Position numbers and translations under genes: made by a program. From NCBI GenBank assembly GCA_033558025.1, contig JAUCEF010000013.1, positions 985,001 through 1,049,000 of the forward strand: a stretch of 64,000 nt of DNA, read 5' to 3'. Below the pieces are notes generated by a model that was not told where the DNA came from, did not search any database, and saw only the letters and a list, made by a program, of their open reading frames with translations. Source of the DNA: Phytophthora sp. 'mugwort' (lineage: Eukaryota; Oomycota; Peronosporomycetes; Peronosporales; Peronosporaceae). Shown piece after piece: positions 1 through 9,281 of this stretch (position 1 is the first letter of the stretch; each line of letters begins with the position of its first letter).

Positions 1-244
1 CGAGCATGGACTCGGTCGACATGCCAGACGTGTCATCTCAGCGGATCTGTCAACGAAATGGGCCACGCCACCGACGAGGGCCCGAGGTCAAGCCCCGTCA
101 GCGACGGTCATCTTGTTTGAAGTCTAGCCATGGCGACAAGGCGGCAGCGCGCGGGGTGTGTGCTGTGAACAGTCGGGCACAGCGTTCGTCTTAAACGAAG
201 CGACACAGGGGTGTGACATCAACGGATTCGAAGATCAAAAGAAG

Positions 245-316
245 CTTCCCGTCCGGGAATTGAACCCGGGTCACCCGCGTGACAGGCGGGTATACTAACC
301 ACTATACTAACGAGAA
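245..316 (-). tRNA. tRNA-Asp (GTC), copy 1
   Basis: The minus strand folds as a 72-nt cloverleaf including the discriminator G. Acceptor TTCTCGT pairs with ACGGGAA, the anticodon loop is CTGTCAC (GTC), and the T-arm carries the B box GGTTCAATTCC. There is no intron and no encoded CCA. A TTTT pol III terminator lies a few bases downstream (237-240 on the plus strand). Confidence 0.97.
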
Positions 317-802
317 TCCGTTCAAAGAACGCACTCATCGCCAAAAACGAACAAATAAACGCATCTACACACAGCCACACATCCGACACACGCTACACCA
401 CGTCCTGCTGCGCCGGCACGCCCTGGCTCACACCCTCTTCGCTACCTTGCATCCTCAAACCCGTGCTGGAACCCACCACGACCGCCGCATGCGATCGCTA
501 TTCTATGCCGCCACCACGCCACTCCACCGATTCATACCGCACCGCAGCAGGTCCACGCCGAGCATGGACTCGGTCGACATGCCAGACGTGTCATCTCAGC
601 GGATCTGTCAACGAAATGGGCCACGCCACCGACGAGGGCCCGAGGTCAAGCCCCGTCAGCGACGGTCGTCTTGTTTGAAGTCTAGCAATGGCGACAAGGC
701 GGCAGCGCGCGGGGTGTGTGCTGTGAACAGTCGGGCACAGCGTTCGTCTTAAACGAAGCGACACAGGGGTGTGACATCAACGGATTCGAAGATCAAAAGA
801 AG

Positions 803-874
803 CTTCCCGTCCGGGAATTGAACCCGGGTCACCCGCGTGACAGGCGGGTATACTAACCACTATACTAACGAGAA
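803..874 (-). tRNA. tRNA-Asp (GTC), copy 2
   Basis: Identical to copy 1, with the same downstream TTTT terminator. This is the unit whose spacer has lost 32 bp near 992, upstream of the tRNA in transcript orientation. Confidence 0.97.
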
Positions 875-1328
875 TCCGTTCAAAGAACGCACTCATCGCC
901 AAAAACGAACAAATAAACGCATCTACACACAGCCACACATCCGACACACGCTACCCCACGTCCTGCTGCGCCGGCACGCCCTGGCTCACACCCGGTACCC
1001 ACCACGATCGCCGCATGCGATCGCTATTCTATGCCGCCACCACGCCACTCCACCGATTCATACCGCACCGCAGCAGGTCCACGCCGAGCATGGACTCGGT
1101 CGACATGCCAGACGTGTCATCTCAGCGGATCTGTCAACGAAATGGGCCACGCCACCGACGAGGGCCCGAGGTCAAGCCCCGTCAGCGACGGTCGTCTTGT
1201 TTGAAGTCTAGCCATGGCGACAAGGCGGCAGCGCGCGGGGTGTGTGCTGTGAACAGTCGGGCACAGCGTTCGTCTTAAACGAAGCGACACAGGGGTGTGA
1301 CATCAACGGATTCGAAGATCAAAAGAAG

Positions 1329-1400
1329 CTTCCCGTCCGGGAATTGAACCCGGGTCACCCGCGTGACAGGCGGGTATACTAACCACTATACTAACGAGAA
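1329..1400 (-). tRNA. tRNA-Asp (GTC), copy 3
   Basis: Identical to copy 1: intact acceptor stem, A box, GTC anticodon, B box and downstream TTTT terminator. Confidence 0.97.
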
Positions 1401-1886
1401 TCCGTTCAAAGAACGCACTCATCGCCAAAAACGAACAAATAAACGCATCTACACACAGCCACACATCCGACACACGCTACACCACGTCCTGCTGCGCCGG
1501 CACGCCCTGGCTCACACCCTCTTCGCTACCTTGCATCCTCAAACCCGTGCTGGAACCCACCACGACCGCCGCATGCGATCGCTATTCTATGCCGCCACCA
1601 CGCCACTCCACCGATTCATACCGCACCGCAGCAGGTCCACGCCGAGCATGGACTCGGTCGACATGCCAGACGTGTCATCTCAGCGGATCTGTCAACGAAA
1701 TGGGCCACGCCACCGACGAGGGCCCGAGGTCAAGCCCCGTCAGCGACGGTCGTCTTGTTTGAAGTCTAGCCATGGCGACAAGGCGGCAGCGCGCGGGGTG
1801 TGTGCTGTGAACAGTCGGGCACAGCGTTCGTCTTAAACGAAGCGACACAGGGGTGTGACATCAACGGATTCGAAGATCAAAAGAAG

Positions 1887-1958
1887 CTTCCCGTCCGGGA
1901 ATTGAACCCGGGTCACCCGCGTGACAGGCGGGTATACTAACCACTATACTAACGAGAA
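1887..1958 (-). tRNA. tRNA-Asp (GTC), copy 4
   Basis: Identical to copy 1: intact acceptor stem, A box, GTC anticodon, B box and downstream TTTT terminator. Confidence 0.97.
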
Positions 1959-2444
1959 TCCGTTCAAAGAACGCACTCATCGCCAAAAACGAACGAATAA
2001 ACGCATCTACACACAGCCACACATCCGACACACGCTACACCACGTCCTGCTGCGCCGGCACGCCCTGGCTCACACCCTCTTCGCTACCTTGCATCCTCAA
2101 ACCCGTGCTGGAACCCACCACGACCGCCGCATGCGATCGCTATTCTATGCCGCCACCACGCCACTCCACCGATTCATACCGCACCGCAGCAGGTCCACGC
2201 CGAGCATGGACTCGGTCGACATGCCAGACGTGTCATCTCAGCGGATCTGTCAACGAAATGGGCCACGCCACCGACGAGGGCCCGAGGTCAAGCCCCGTCA
2301 GCGACGGTCGTCTTGTTTGAAGTCTAGCCATGGCGACAAGGCGGCAGCGCGCGGGGTGTGTGCTGTGAACAGTCGGGCACAGCGTTCGTCTTAAACGAAG
2401 CGACACAGGGGTGTGACATCAACGGATTCGAAGATCAAAAGAAG

Positions 2445-2516
2445 CTTCCCGTCCGGGAATTGAACCCGGGTCACCCGCGTGACAGGCGGGTATACTAACC
2501 ACTATACTAACGAGAA
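2445..2516 (-). tRNA. tRNA-Asp (GTC), copy 5
   Basis: Identical to copy 1: intact acceptor stem, A box, GTC anticodon, B box and downstream TTTT terminator. Confidence 0.97.
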
Positions 2517-3002
2517 TCCGTTCAAAGAACGCACTCATCGCCAAAAACGAACAAATAAACGCATCTACACACAGCCACACATCCGACACACGCTACACCA
2601 CGTCCTGCTGCGCCGGCACGCCCTGGCTCACACCCTCTTCGCTACCTTGCATCCTCAAACCCGTGCTGGAACCCACCACGACCGCCGCATGCGATCGCTA
2701 TTCTATGCCGCCACCACGCCACTCCACCGATTCATACCGCACCGCAGCAGGTCCACGCCGAGCATGGACTCGGTCGACATGCCAGACGTGTCATCTCAGC
2801 GGATCTGTCAACGAAATGGGCCACGCCACCGACGAGGGCCCGAGGTCAAGCCCCGTCAGCGACGGTCGTCTTGTTTGAAGTCTAGCCATGGCGACAAGGC
2901 GGCAGCGCGCGGGGTGTGTGCTGTGAACAGTCGGGCACAGCGTTCGTCTTAAACGAAGCGACACAGGGGTGTGACATCAACGGATTCGAAGATCAAAAGA
3001 AG

Positions 3003-3074
3003 CTTCCCGTCCGGGAATTGAACCCGGGTCACCCGCGTGACAGGCGGGTATACTAACCACTATACTAACGAATA
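3003..3074 (-). tRNA. tRNA-Asp (GTC), copy 6, 5' end replaced by LINE-A
   Basis: Positions 4-72 match the other copies, but the first three bases now come from the 3' end of LINE-A, which was inserted here. The first acceptor bases read TAT instead of TTC, leaving one mismatch and one G-U pair in the acceptor stem. Box A and box B are kept through the target duplication, so transcription is possible, but the native 5' flank is gone. Whether it yields mature tRNA is unknown. Confidence 0.8.
3057..3071. repeat. LINE-A target-site duplication, 3' side
   Basis: The 15-bp sequence CCACTATACTAACGA occurs here and again at 15358-15372, exactly bounding LINE-A. It corresponds to tRNA-Asp positions 4-18, which is the box A region. 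Confidence 0.95.
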
Positions 3075-3382
3075 ACAAAAAATACATTACACTTTAAGGC
3101 TAGTAAGCAACCTACTTAGCTACCCTACTTGCTATTTGGGATCGATTTGGGTCATGTGGACCCAAACATTGGGTACGAAGGATCCAATTGGTGTTCAAAA
3201 GGTTCATTTTCTCGAAAATAGGTACCTTGGAAGACCCATTTTAGTGTCCAGGAGGAAACTAGTGGACGTCCCAAGTCGTCACTGGGCCGAATTGGACATT
3301 TGCAGGACCTTTCCGATGGGGTCTATACAAAAACCAAGTATAACCCGATGAACCAGGTGGTGGTGAGCCACCTACTTCTAGT

Positions 3383-3459
3383 GAGCTCAGATAGCTCAGT
3401 TGGTTAAGAATCCAGTGTCGGACGGAAGCGGCCAGGGTTCAATCCCCGGGCCGACCAGA
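3383..3459 (+). other. tRNA-like module in LINE-A 3' region
   Basis: On the strand opposite to LINE-A there is an A-box-like TAGCTCAGTTGG (3392-3403) and a perfect B-box consensus GGTTCAATCC (3436-3445) at tRNA-like spacing. The rest does not fold as a normal tRNA: the anticodon arm is unconvincing and the acceptor ends do not pair. The same module is in LINE-B (24816-24892), where the D stem pairs better (GCTT with AAGC) but the B box is damaged. It therefore belongs to the element and is either tRNA-derived or a pol III promoter mimic. Confidence 0.6.
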
Positions 3460-4023
3460 CCTTTCGGACGATGGTTGGGGTTTGGCCGCGAAGGTTGGGA
3501 TATCTGGTCTTGTGACTGGACTGGTGGTCTTGGGGGCTACTGGGCGCCGTCTCATGGGCTGTAGGCCTGGAAGCACGGTTAGACCCGGTAGTTCTTGAGA
3601 CTGCTTGACCGGGCACTTCAGTAGGAGAGATGCGGGTCGTGGTCTAGAGGGGCAAAGCCTCCCAGTCGTCGTCTCATGGGCTTGTAGGCCTGGTAGTACG
3701 CGCGGCTCGGGAGTGTGGCGCCGCTCTAGACCTCGATCCAAGGAGTAGTCTAGTGATGTCGTGCATGCCATAACACGCGTAAGCGTCTGTAGCGTGTCGC
3801 GTTCTTCGCCCGCCTGTCCGCTAACGTGGGGCCCCGCCTGGGTTCAAAAATCCACACCGCCTTCGGGCACAGCAGACATAAGGCAACGCCCGCTAAGCGA
3901 TCGGCAAATGGAGCCGGGAACTTGGCGTATGGGCGTGAAAGTGGTGGAGATTGAAGCCAGTAATGGCCGAGCACGCCGGCGGTGGATTATAAGACATCAG
4001 GATGAAGCCTTGAGCTTGTGGCC

Positions 4024-7000
4024 TTACCTTCTGTCCACAGGCGTCTCTTCCCGGCTACGGTTCAACATGGCCGCGGGAAAGGAGCCCCGCTGACGGGTTT
4101 CCACCGCGCGATCGCTTGAATCTGCAGTCGTGAAGGGCGTCAACGCTCCGGACGTCTCTTCCCTGTCGTGGTTCAACATGTCCGCGGGTAAGGAGTCCCG
4201 CTGACGGGCTTCCGCCTCGTGGTCGCTTGGGCCATTGTCGTCGAAGGGTGCCGACACAGGCAGTCCTCGCAATAAGGTGTGTAGTTGCCTACTCACCTGC
4301 GTGGACTGTCTTATTGCTTGCGCCTGGGTTGCCTGCCATAAGGCAGCAACATGAAGGTCAATCAGGGCGTGCACCCGAGCCTTGACGCCGATGAGACTTG
4401 GTTCATACTCGTGGAAGCGGATGTCATTGCGGTGCGTCCATAGGCAGCGAAGTACCACAACTCTCACTATGTGGAAGACCGCAAAGAGGCTGTAACCAAA
4501 GTCCTTTTTGGCTCGGGGCGTAGGCATGATGTCCGCGAAGTAGACCACAGTCGCCCACTCAATGGGAGACTCAAACCACTGTTGGAACACCTCAAGCCAT
4601 TCCGCCCATACGGTTGCCGCAAAGTCACAATACCAAAAGAGATGGGAGACGGTTTCAATGACTCCACACCCATCATGGCAGCGAGTCATAGCGCCTTGCA
4701 CGTGCTGCAGCCTAAAGCCCACCCAAAGTGCGTTGTGCTGAAGTCTGTACAGCAAGTCCGCGTTCACTGGTACTACGTGCTTGTTCATCTTTAGGTCCCT
4801 GCCCCATACATTTGCGGGAGGCGCTTGTTCAAGGCCAAGTGCAGTCGTTGGCAGGCCGGGTACCTTGTACTGGACCAAGAGCTTGCGTATTAGCGACACC
4901 GTGAGATCAGCGACTTCATAGCCACTAAAGCCCGAAGTATGGAGTGCGCAGCCGTAGTGTGGCTTGGGGCGGGTTCCAATGGGCATGTTGGCCAACGGTC
5001 GTAACTGCGAGTCAATCTTAGTTAAGAAAGACCCGCAGATGCTCACGCTGTTAGCACGCCTAGGCTGGTCATGCTCACGGATGACTTGGGATAGCTTGGC
5101 GGCTTGAGGCGGGTACCCGCTAAGCTCAAACAAGTCAGATATCCGATAAAGCTTTAAGCGAATAAGGTCTAGGACAATTCCAGGTTTGCGGCTCGCAGGG
5201 CTTGGGCGTCTTGGTTGCAGTCGTGATATCCACATTGTCCAGCAGCGGCATTGTCAACTTGTCAAACTTGGTCATGTTGCGAGTGATCTTGGGGCGCAGT
5301 TTGGTGTTCCAAAGGAAGAGAACATGGTGCCAATACAAACCAAGCGGTCTCCATCGTCTTAGCCGTCGAGACACCACATGGTGAGGGCTGTTCCAGACCG
5401 GCGCGTACAGGATGTCAAAGTCGCGTCCCCAAGGTTTCATCACGGAGTCAAACAGCGCAATGACTGGGGCGGCCCATGAGGGTACATCATCCGGCGACTG
5501 GCGTACGGCCATGAGCAGCTTGCAGAGCATGTGTAGTTGGAGTCCCTCGATCATCGTTTTCACAGGCGTTAAACCGAGGCCTCCCATGTGCATGGGCAAC
5601 GTCCACCAAGCTCGGGGCACGATGTTCGAAGTAGAAGACTGGGTCATGAACCGTACTATCATGTCCTGGACTTGGTCTTGGAAACCAGTTTCAGGTATGT
5701 AGCAGACACTGGCCGTGTACCAGAGAACAGGCAAGATGATCTGTTGTAGGATAACCACTTGTCCTCGCAGAGTGCGTGCCCGGTACTTCCACAGTGAACA
5801 CCTTGTCTGCATGTCCGCCAATATGTGCTGTAGCCGTGCCGCGTCTGTGAGCTTGGAACCGTAGTATATACCAAGGGACTAAAGGTTGTTGGGAACAATG
5901 GCCGAGTCGTTGTTCCCAACAACCTTTAGTCCCAATTGCTGTAGTTCCTCACGGATGCTGTCGGTTTCACTGTTCCAGGGGTGGAACGGCAGCACCACGG
6001 TATTGTTCTTGTTCAGCTCCATGCCCGATGCCTCACAGAATAGATCCACCAAGTCCAGTAGACGCTGAGTATCCCGCAGGTCCCTCAGTAGTCCAGTGCA
6101 GTCATCAGCAAAGCTGATAACTGTATGGACTACCGAAGCGTCTCCACACCGAAGTCCAGCATCCTTCATCTTGGCGCGAATCAAGTTCAGCAAAGGTTCC
6201 ACGTAAAGCACGAACAGACCCGGGGAGAGAGGGTCTCCTTGCCGCATGCCTCTCCCTAATTCAAAGGGCGAAAGTGGGCTACCGTTGAATAGTAGCGCCA
6301 CCAAAGTCCCAGGAAACATCACGCGTACCCAACGACGAAACACTTCGCCGAAACGGAAGTGCTCGAGGATCATATCAAGGGCATCCCACACCACGCTGTC
6401 GAAGGCCTTGGCAAAATCAATCAAGATAGCACCAGCCACCGCGTCATCGTCTTCATACACTTTCATGAGTGCTTGAAGTCGCAGGTGAGCATGACGAATA
6501 TCGCGCCCAGGCACGAAGCCATACTGGTCAGAAAATAGGAGATTGTCTAGCACAGTTCCCAGACGGTATGCCAGTATCTTGGGGCCCAGCTTGGCATCGA
6601 CGTTGAGGAGAGTAATGGGTCTATAGTTTCCAGGCTCTTTACGGTCTCCCTTCTTGTATAGCAAGCAGACTTGGCCGCGACGCTGGAACTTGGACATCCT
6701 GCCTTTCTCCAGTTGAGCTGCGTAGACAATCTCCAGGATACGGCTCCAAAGTGGCACATCAGTTAGGTAGTAGGCCACGGGTAACCCATCGGGTCCTGGT
6801 GCCTTCCCCGACGACATATGCTTGATAGCCCAGTAGAAGTCATTTGTTGTGAGTGGACTGTCAAGATAGGCAGCTCGCTTCGGCGTCAGATGCTTAGTCG
6901 TGTGTTCAAGGATCTGGGCCAGCTTGATGCGATCCCATTTCGGCTTGTCATGATGGAACTCCCTTGAAGGTGAACGATAGATCCCGGACCAAAACTGGTT

Positions 7001-8221
7001 GAACTCCTGGCACATGACTTCCAACTCCTCCGGCGAATTGACAGGAATCGGAGTATTGTGCAGGATCTGAGGCGGTCGGAAGAAGTACTTGGTACCTCGT
7101 TCAGAATCATGGAGGTCGGAGGCAAACTTCTTCTTCGATGCGTAGAACTTTTTCACCTTCATCTTGACCTCCAGTAGTGCCCTCTTTTCAGTCAGCTGCC
7201 GGTGTTGATCATCGGTAGGCTCCGTCGCTTGGCGGTGCTGCAGATCATTGATTTCCAGGTGCAGTTCCTCAAGTTCGCGCTGGCGAGCATTCTTCCGGGA
7301 TTCGAGTAACTCGTGCAGGAAGATGTTGTCGCGACGCTTGTGCTCGTCGAGTAGGCAGCCCGGGTTGTAGTGGGAGTCCGTTGGTGCATGGAGCATGTCT
7401 GCCAACTTGATCAGCGATTCTTGGAGATACTGCTGCGCTTCAGGAAGCTGGATGATCCATTCTGGGCAGCGCCAGGGGGGTCTCTTAGCCGGCCGAAAGA
7501 CAGCAGATCCGAGTCGAAAGTCGATGCCGCAGTGGTCACCCATATTGGAGCGATTGCGAAAGTCGTGCAGAATGCCCTGCATGGCCGAGTGGAAGAGCTG
7601 GGAGCTTAGCATCACGTAGTCTAACCTTGAGCTGGAGTTGTGGCTGGTGAACTCGACGAGCGTCGGATGTTCCAGGCGCCATGCATCCACAACGTTGATA
7701 GCTTGCATCCAGTCCAGCAGCTCGGTTCGTCCCCGCGATCGATTTCGGTCGGTGTGGTTGGCTTGGTCCAGTTGGCTTGACATCACCGTGTTGAAGTCGC
7801 CCATGACAATGTGCAGCACATCATCGTCGAAGTCTCTTGGAAGGTTCTTAAAGAAGGTTGGCCGCTTCTGCCCTTTAACGGGGGCATACACCACATGAAT
7901 GTACGTCTCTTTCAAGTCCAGAGTGCCGCGTAGTAGTAAGTACCGATCCATCATATCAGCCGAGCTAACATGACGGAGGGTAACGTCTTGGATATCTTGA
8001 ACAGGGCATGTCGGCGTGAGTAGTAAGCCCACACCAGCGTGCCCTGTGTATGTAGTCATATGCTCTTGCGACCAAAAGCTGGAATTAAACCGCGAGGTTT
8101 GCCTCCAGATCTGTTTCAAGCGCTGGTAGTTGAAGGGCCCGGTGAAGCACGTCTCCTGAAGACCGATCATGTGAAAGGTCTTAGAGAAGTACTGCAGCGA
8201 GCTCCTTGAGGTCCGGTTCAT
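4024..8221 (-). pseudogene. LINE-A ORF2 (endonuclease + reverse transcriptase), broken
   Basis: The ATG is at 8221. The N-terminal piece (8221-5879) is a 780-codon open frame. It holds an APE-type endonuclease with GLQET, a GDFN motif, SRLDYV and GDH, then a reverse transcriptase with PGPDGLP, DFAKAFD, RQGDPLSPG and the catalytic FADD. The frame ends early because a 24-bp inverted duplication at 5875-5933 replaces normal sequence. Coding continues in other frames: 5821-5135 (thumb region) and 5235-4024, which carries a Cys/His zf-RVT-like segment and two copies of a ~37-residue repeat near the C terminus. The break between the last two pieces (about 5135-5235) is also present in LINE-B. No RNase H domain is seen. 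The protein cannot be made intact from this copy. Confidence 0.9.
5875..5933. repeat. perfect 24-bp inverted repeat with 11-bp spacer inside ORF2
   Basis: The arms 5875-5898 and 5910-5933 are exact reverse complements around an 11-bp spacer. At the matching place LINE-B has ordinary sequence with only one arm. So the second arm is a copied inversion, typical of a template-switch event during reverse transcription or repair. It truncates ORF2. Confidence 0.95.
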
Positions 8222-8264
8222 GCCGTTAGCGTTCAGCGAGAACCCTCTCAGGGCCCAATTCCCA

Positions 8265-8927
8265 TTAGAGAGAAGGGCTACCCGAGTTGGCTACTGCCGA
8301 AGCCGCTTGTTGGAGATCAACGATGCATTGGCGTAAGTCGTCCGGCAACGGGCCATCAAGGAGTCGAGTTGCCAACGGCGAGGTTACCAGTACCCCTAGG
8401 GTGCGATCGTCCCAGAGGTGCCACATCGGATGGGGCAGCGTAGTAGCTTCTTCTTGGATTAGAGCGCAGACCTTGACCGGATCCATATAGATGCTTGGAG
8501 CAATCACTTGCAACGCAAGATCAATTCGGCCAGTCGCGTTTGGAGCCAGAACTCGTTTGGGGTAGAGCAAAGGCTCTGCAGCACGACTTCTGGGCTTAGG
8601 TCGTCGGCGTCCGGGAAGAGCTCGGCCAACTTATTCTTGAGCAAGTAGTCCTTCGCCGAGGAGTCTAGCTTCGTGGAGATCATTCGGAGTACTGCGTGGC
8701 CAAACGTCTTGCTGCGAAGATGCTGATAGTTACCGGGAGCCGAGGTGTCTAATAAAAAGCGATGGACGCTAGGTTGGGCTTGGATCCCGTACAAGCTGCT
8801 ATCGGCATCTGAGGTGTTCGAGAACTCCGTCAGATACGATTCGATGACGTTGCAGAGGTCATTGAGGGTGATCGTCTCTGCAGGGTACTTGATCGCAGCG
8901 CTGTTGAGTATCTTTTCGGCAGGCTTG
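8265..8927 (-). pseudogene. LINE-A ORF1, 3' part downstream of the Copia insertion
   Basis: The remainder of ORF1 after Copia split it. It runs in two overlapping frames (8927-8504 and 8570-8265), as in LINE-B, so the frame change is shared by both copies. The stop lies 43 bp before the ORF2 ATG. The sequence is mainly helical with no motif I can name. Confidence 0.75.
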
Positions 8928-8932
8928 GACAG
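8928..8932. repeat. Copia target-site duplication (left copy)
   Basis: GACAG here and at 13660-13664 directly bound the two LTRs. Removing the element and one copy restores continuity of LINE-A ORF1 relative to LINE-B. Confidence 0.95.
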
Positions 8933-9271
8933 TGATGAAAGGTATGGATCTTGGACACGAAGCTTGTACGAAGCGGAGGGAGGGACGTCGCAGACGGCGG
9001 GACCGGAGCGAAGGCACTTGAGGGGTAGAATGAAGATTCGAAAGTGATTGAATTGTTGGAGCTTACACCCTACTGTTATAGACACGCGACCCTGCGTCCT
9101 ATCACCTAGTGCATCTAATCAACCACCACTCACCGGTGTTCGTCCAATCATCCTACTCGTCTAATCATCGGTGGCGTAAACAACATACCGTAAACATCGC
9201 GGGATCGTGTTGGACCGGTTCGGGTTAACCGGTTACTGGTACACAGTACCAAAACCCGGCAACCCTCAATA
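8933..9271 (-). repeat. Copia 3' LTR
   Basis: 339 bp, matching the 5' LTR at 13321-13659 except for C/T at offset 193. In element orientation it is preceded by the purine tract at 9272-9281. Confidence 0.95.
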
Positions 9272-9281
9272 CGCCCCCTCA
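9272..9281 (-). promoter_or_regulatory. Copia polypurine tract
   Basis: In element orientation the sequence TGAGGGGGCG abuts the 3' LTR and overlaps the gag-pol stop codon. This is the normal position for the plus-strand DNA primer. Confidence 0.8.

Larger units (their letters stand above)
1..3056. repeat. tandem array of 558-bp tRNA-Asp units, left part
   Basis: Near-identical units repeat with a 558-bp period. The tRNA starts fall at 245, 803, 1329, 1887, 2445 and 3003, and the one 526-bp step comes from a 32-bp deletion near 992 in the second full unit. Each unit holds one minus-strand tRNA-Asp and about 485 bp of spacer rich in C and A on the plus strand. The spacer shows no second RNA gene that I can recognise. 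Every unit has an open plus-strand frame of about 157 codons beginning with GTG inside the tRNA. I regard it as non-coding, because it runs antisense through a tRNA and is basic and low in complexity. Units differ by only a few substitutions, which suggests recent amplification or homogenisation. Confidence 0.95.

Noticed and set aside
279..2952. Repeated 157-codon open frames in the tRNA array
   Set aside because: They start with GTG inside and antisense to the tRNA, are basic and low in complexity, and recur only because the unit repeats. I see no sign of coding selection.
1..3056. CRISPR-like or satellite array
   Set aside because: The unit is 558 bp with no short repeat-spacer structure and each holds a normal tRNA gene.
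3392..3459. A functional tRNA gene in LINE-A
   Set aside because: The A and B boxes fit, but the acceptor ends do not pair and no proper anticodon arm forms.
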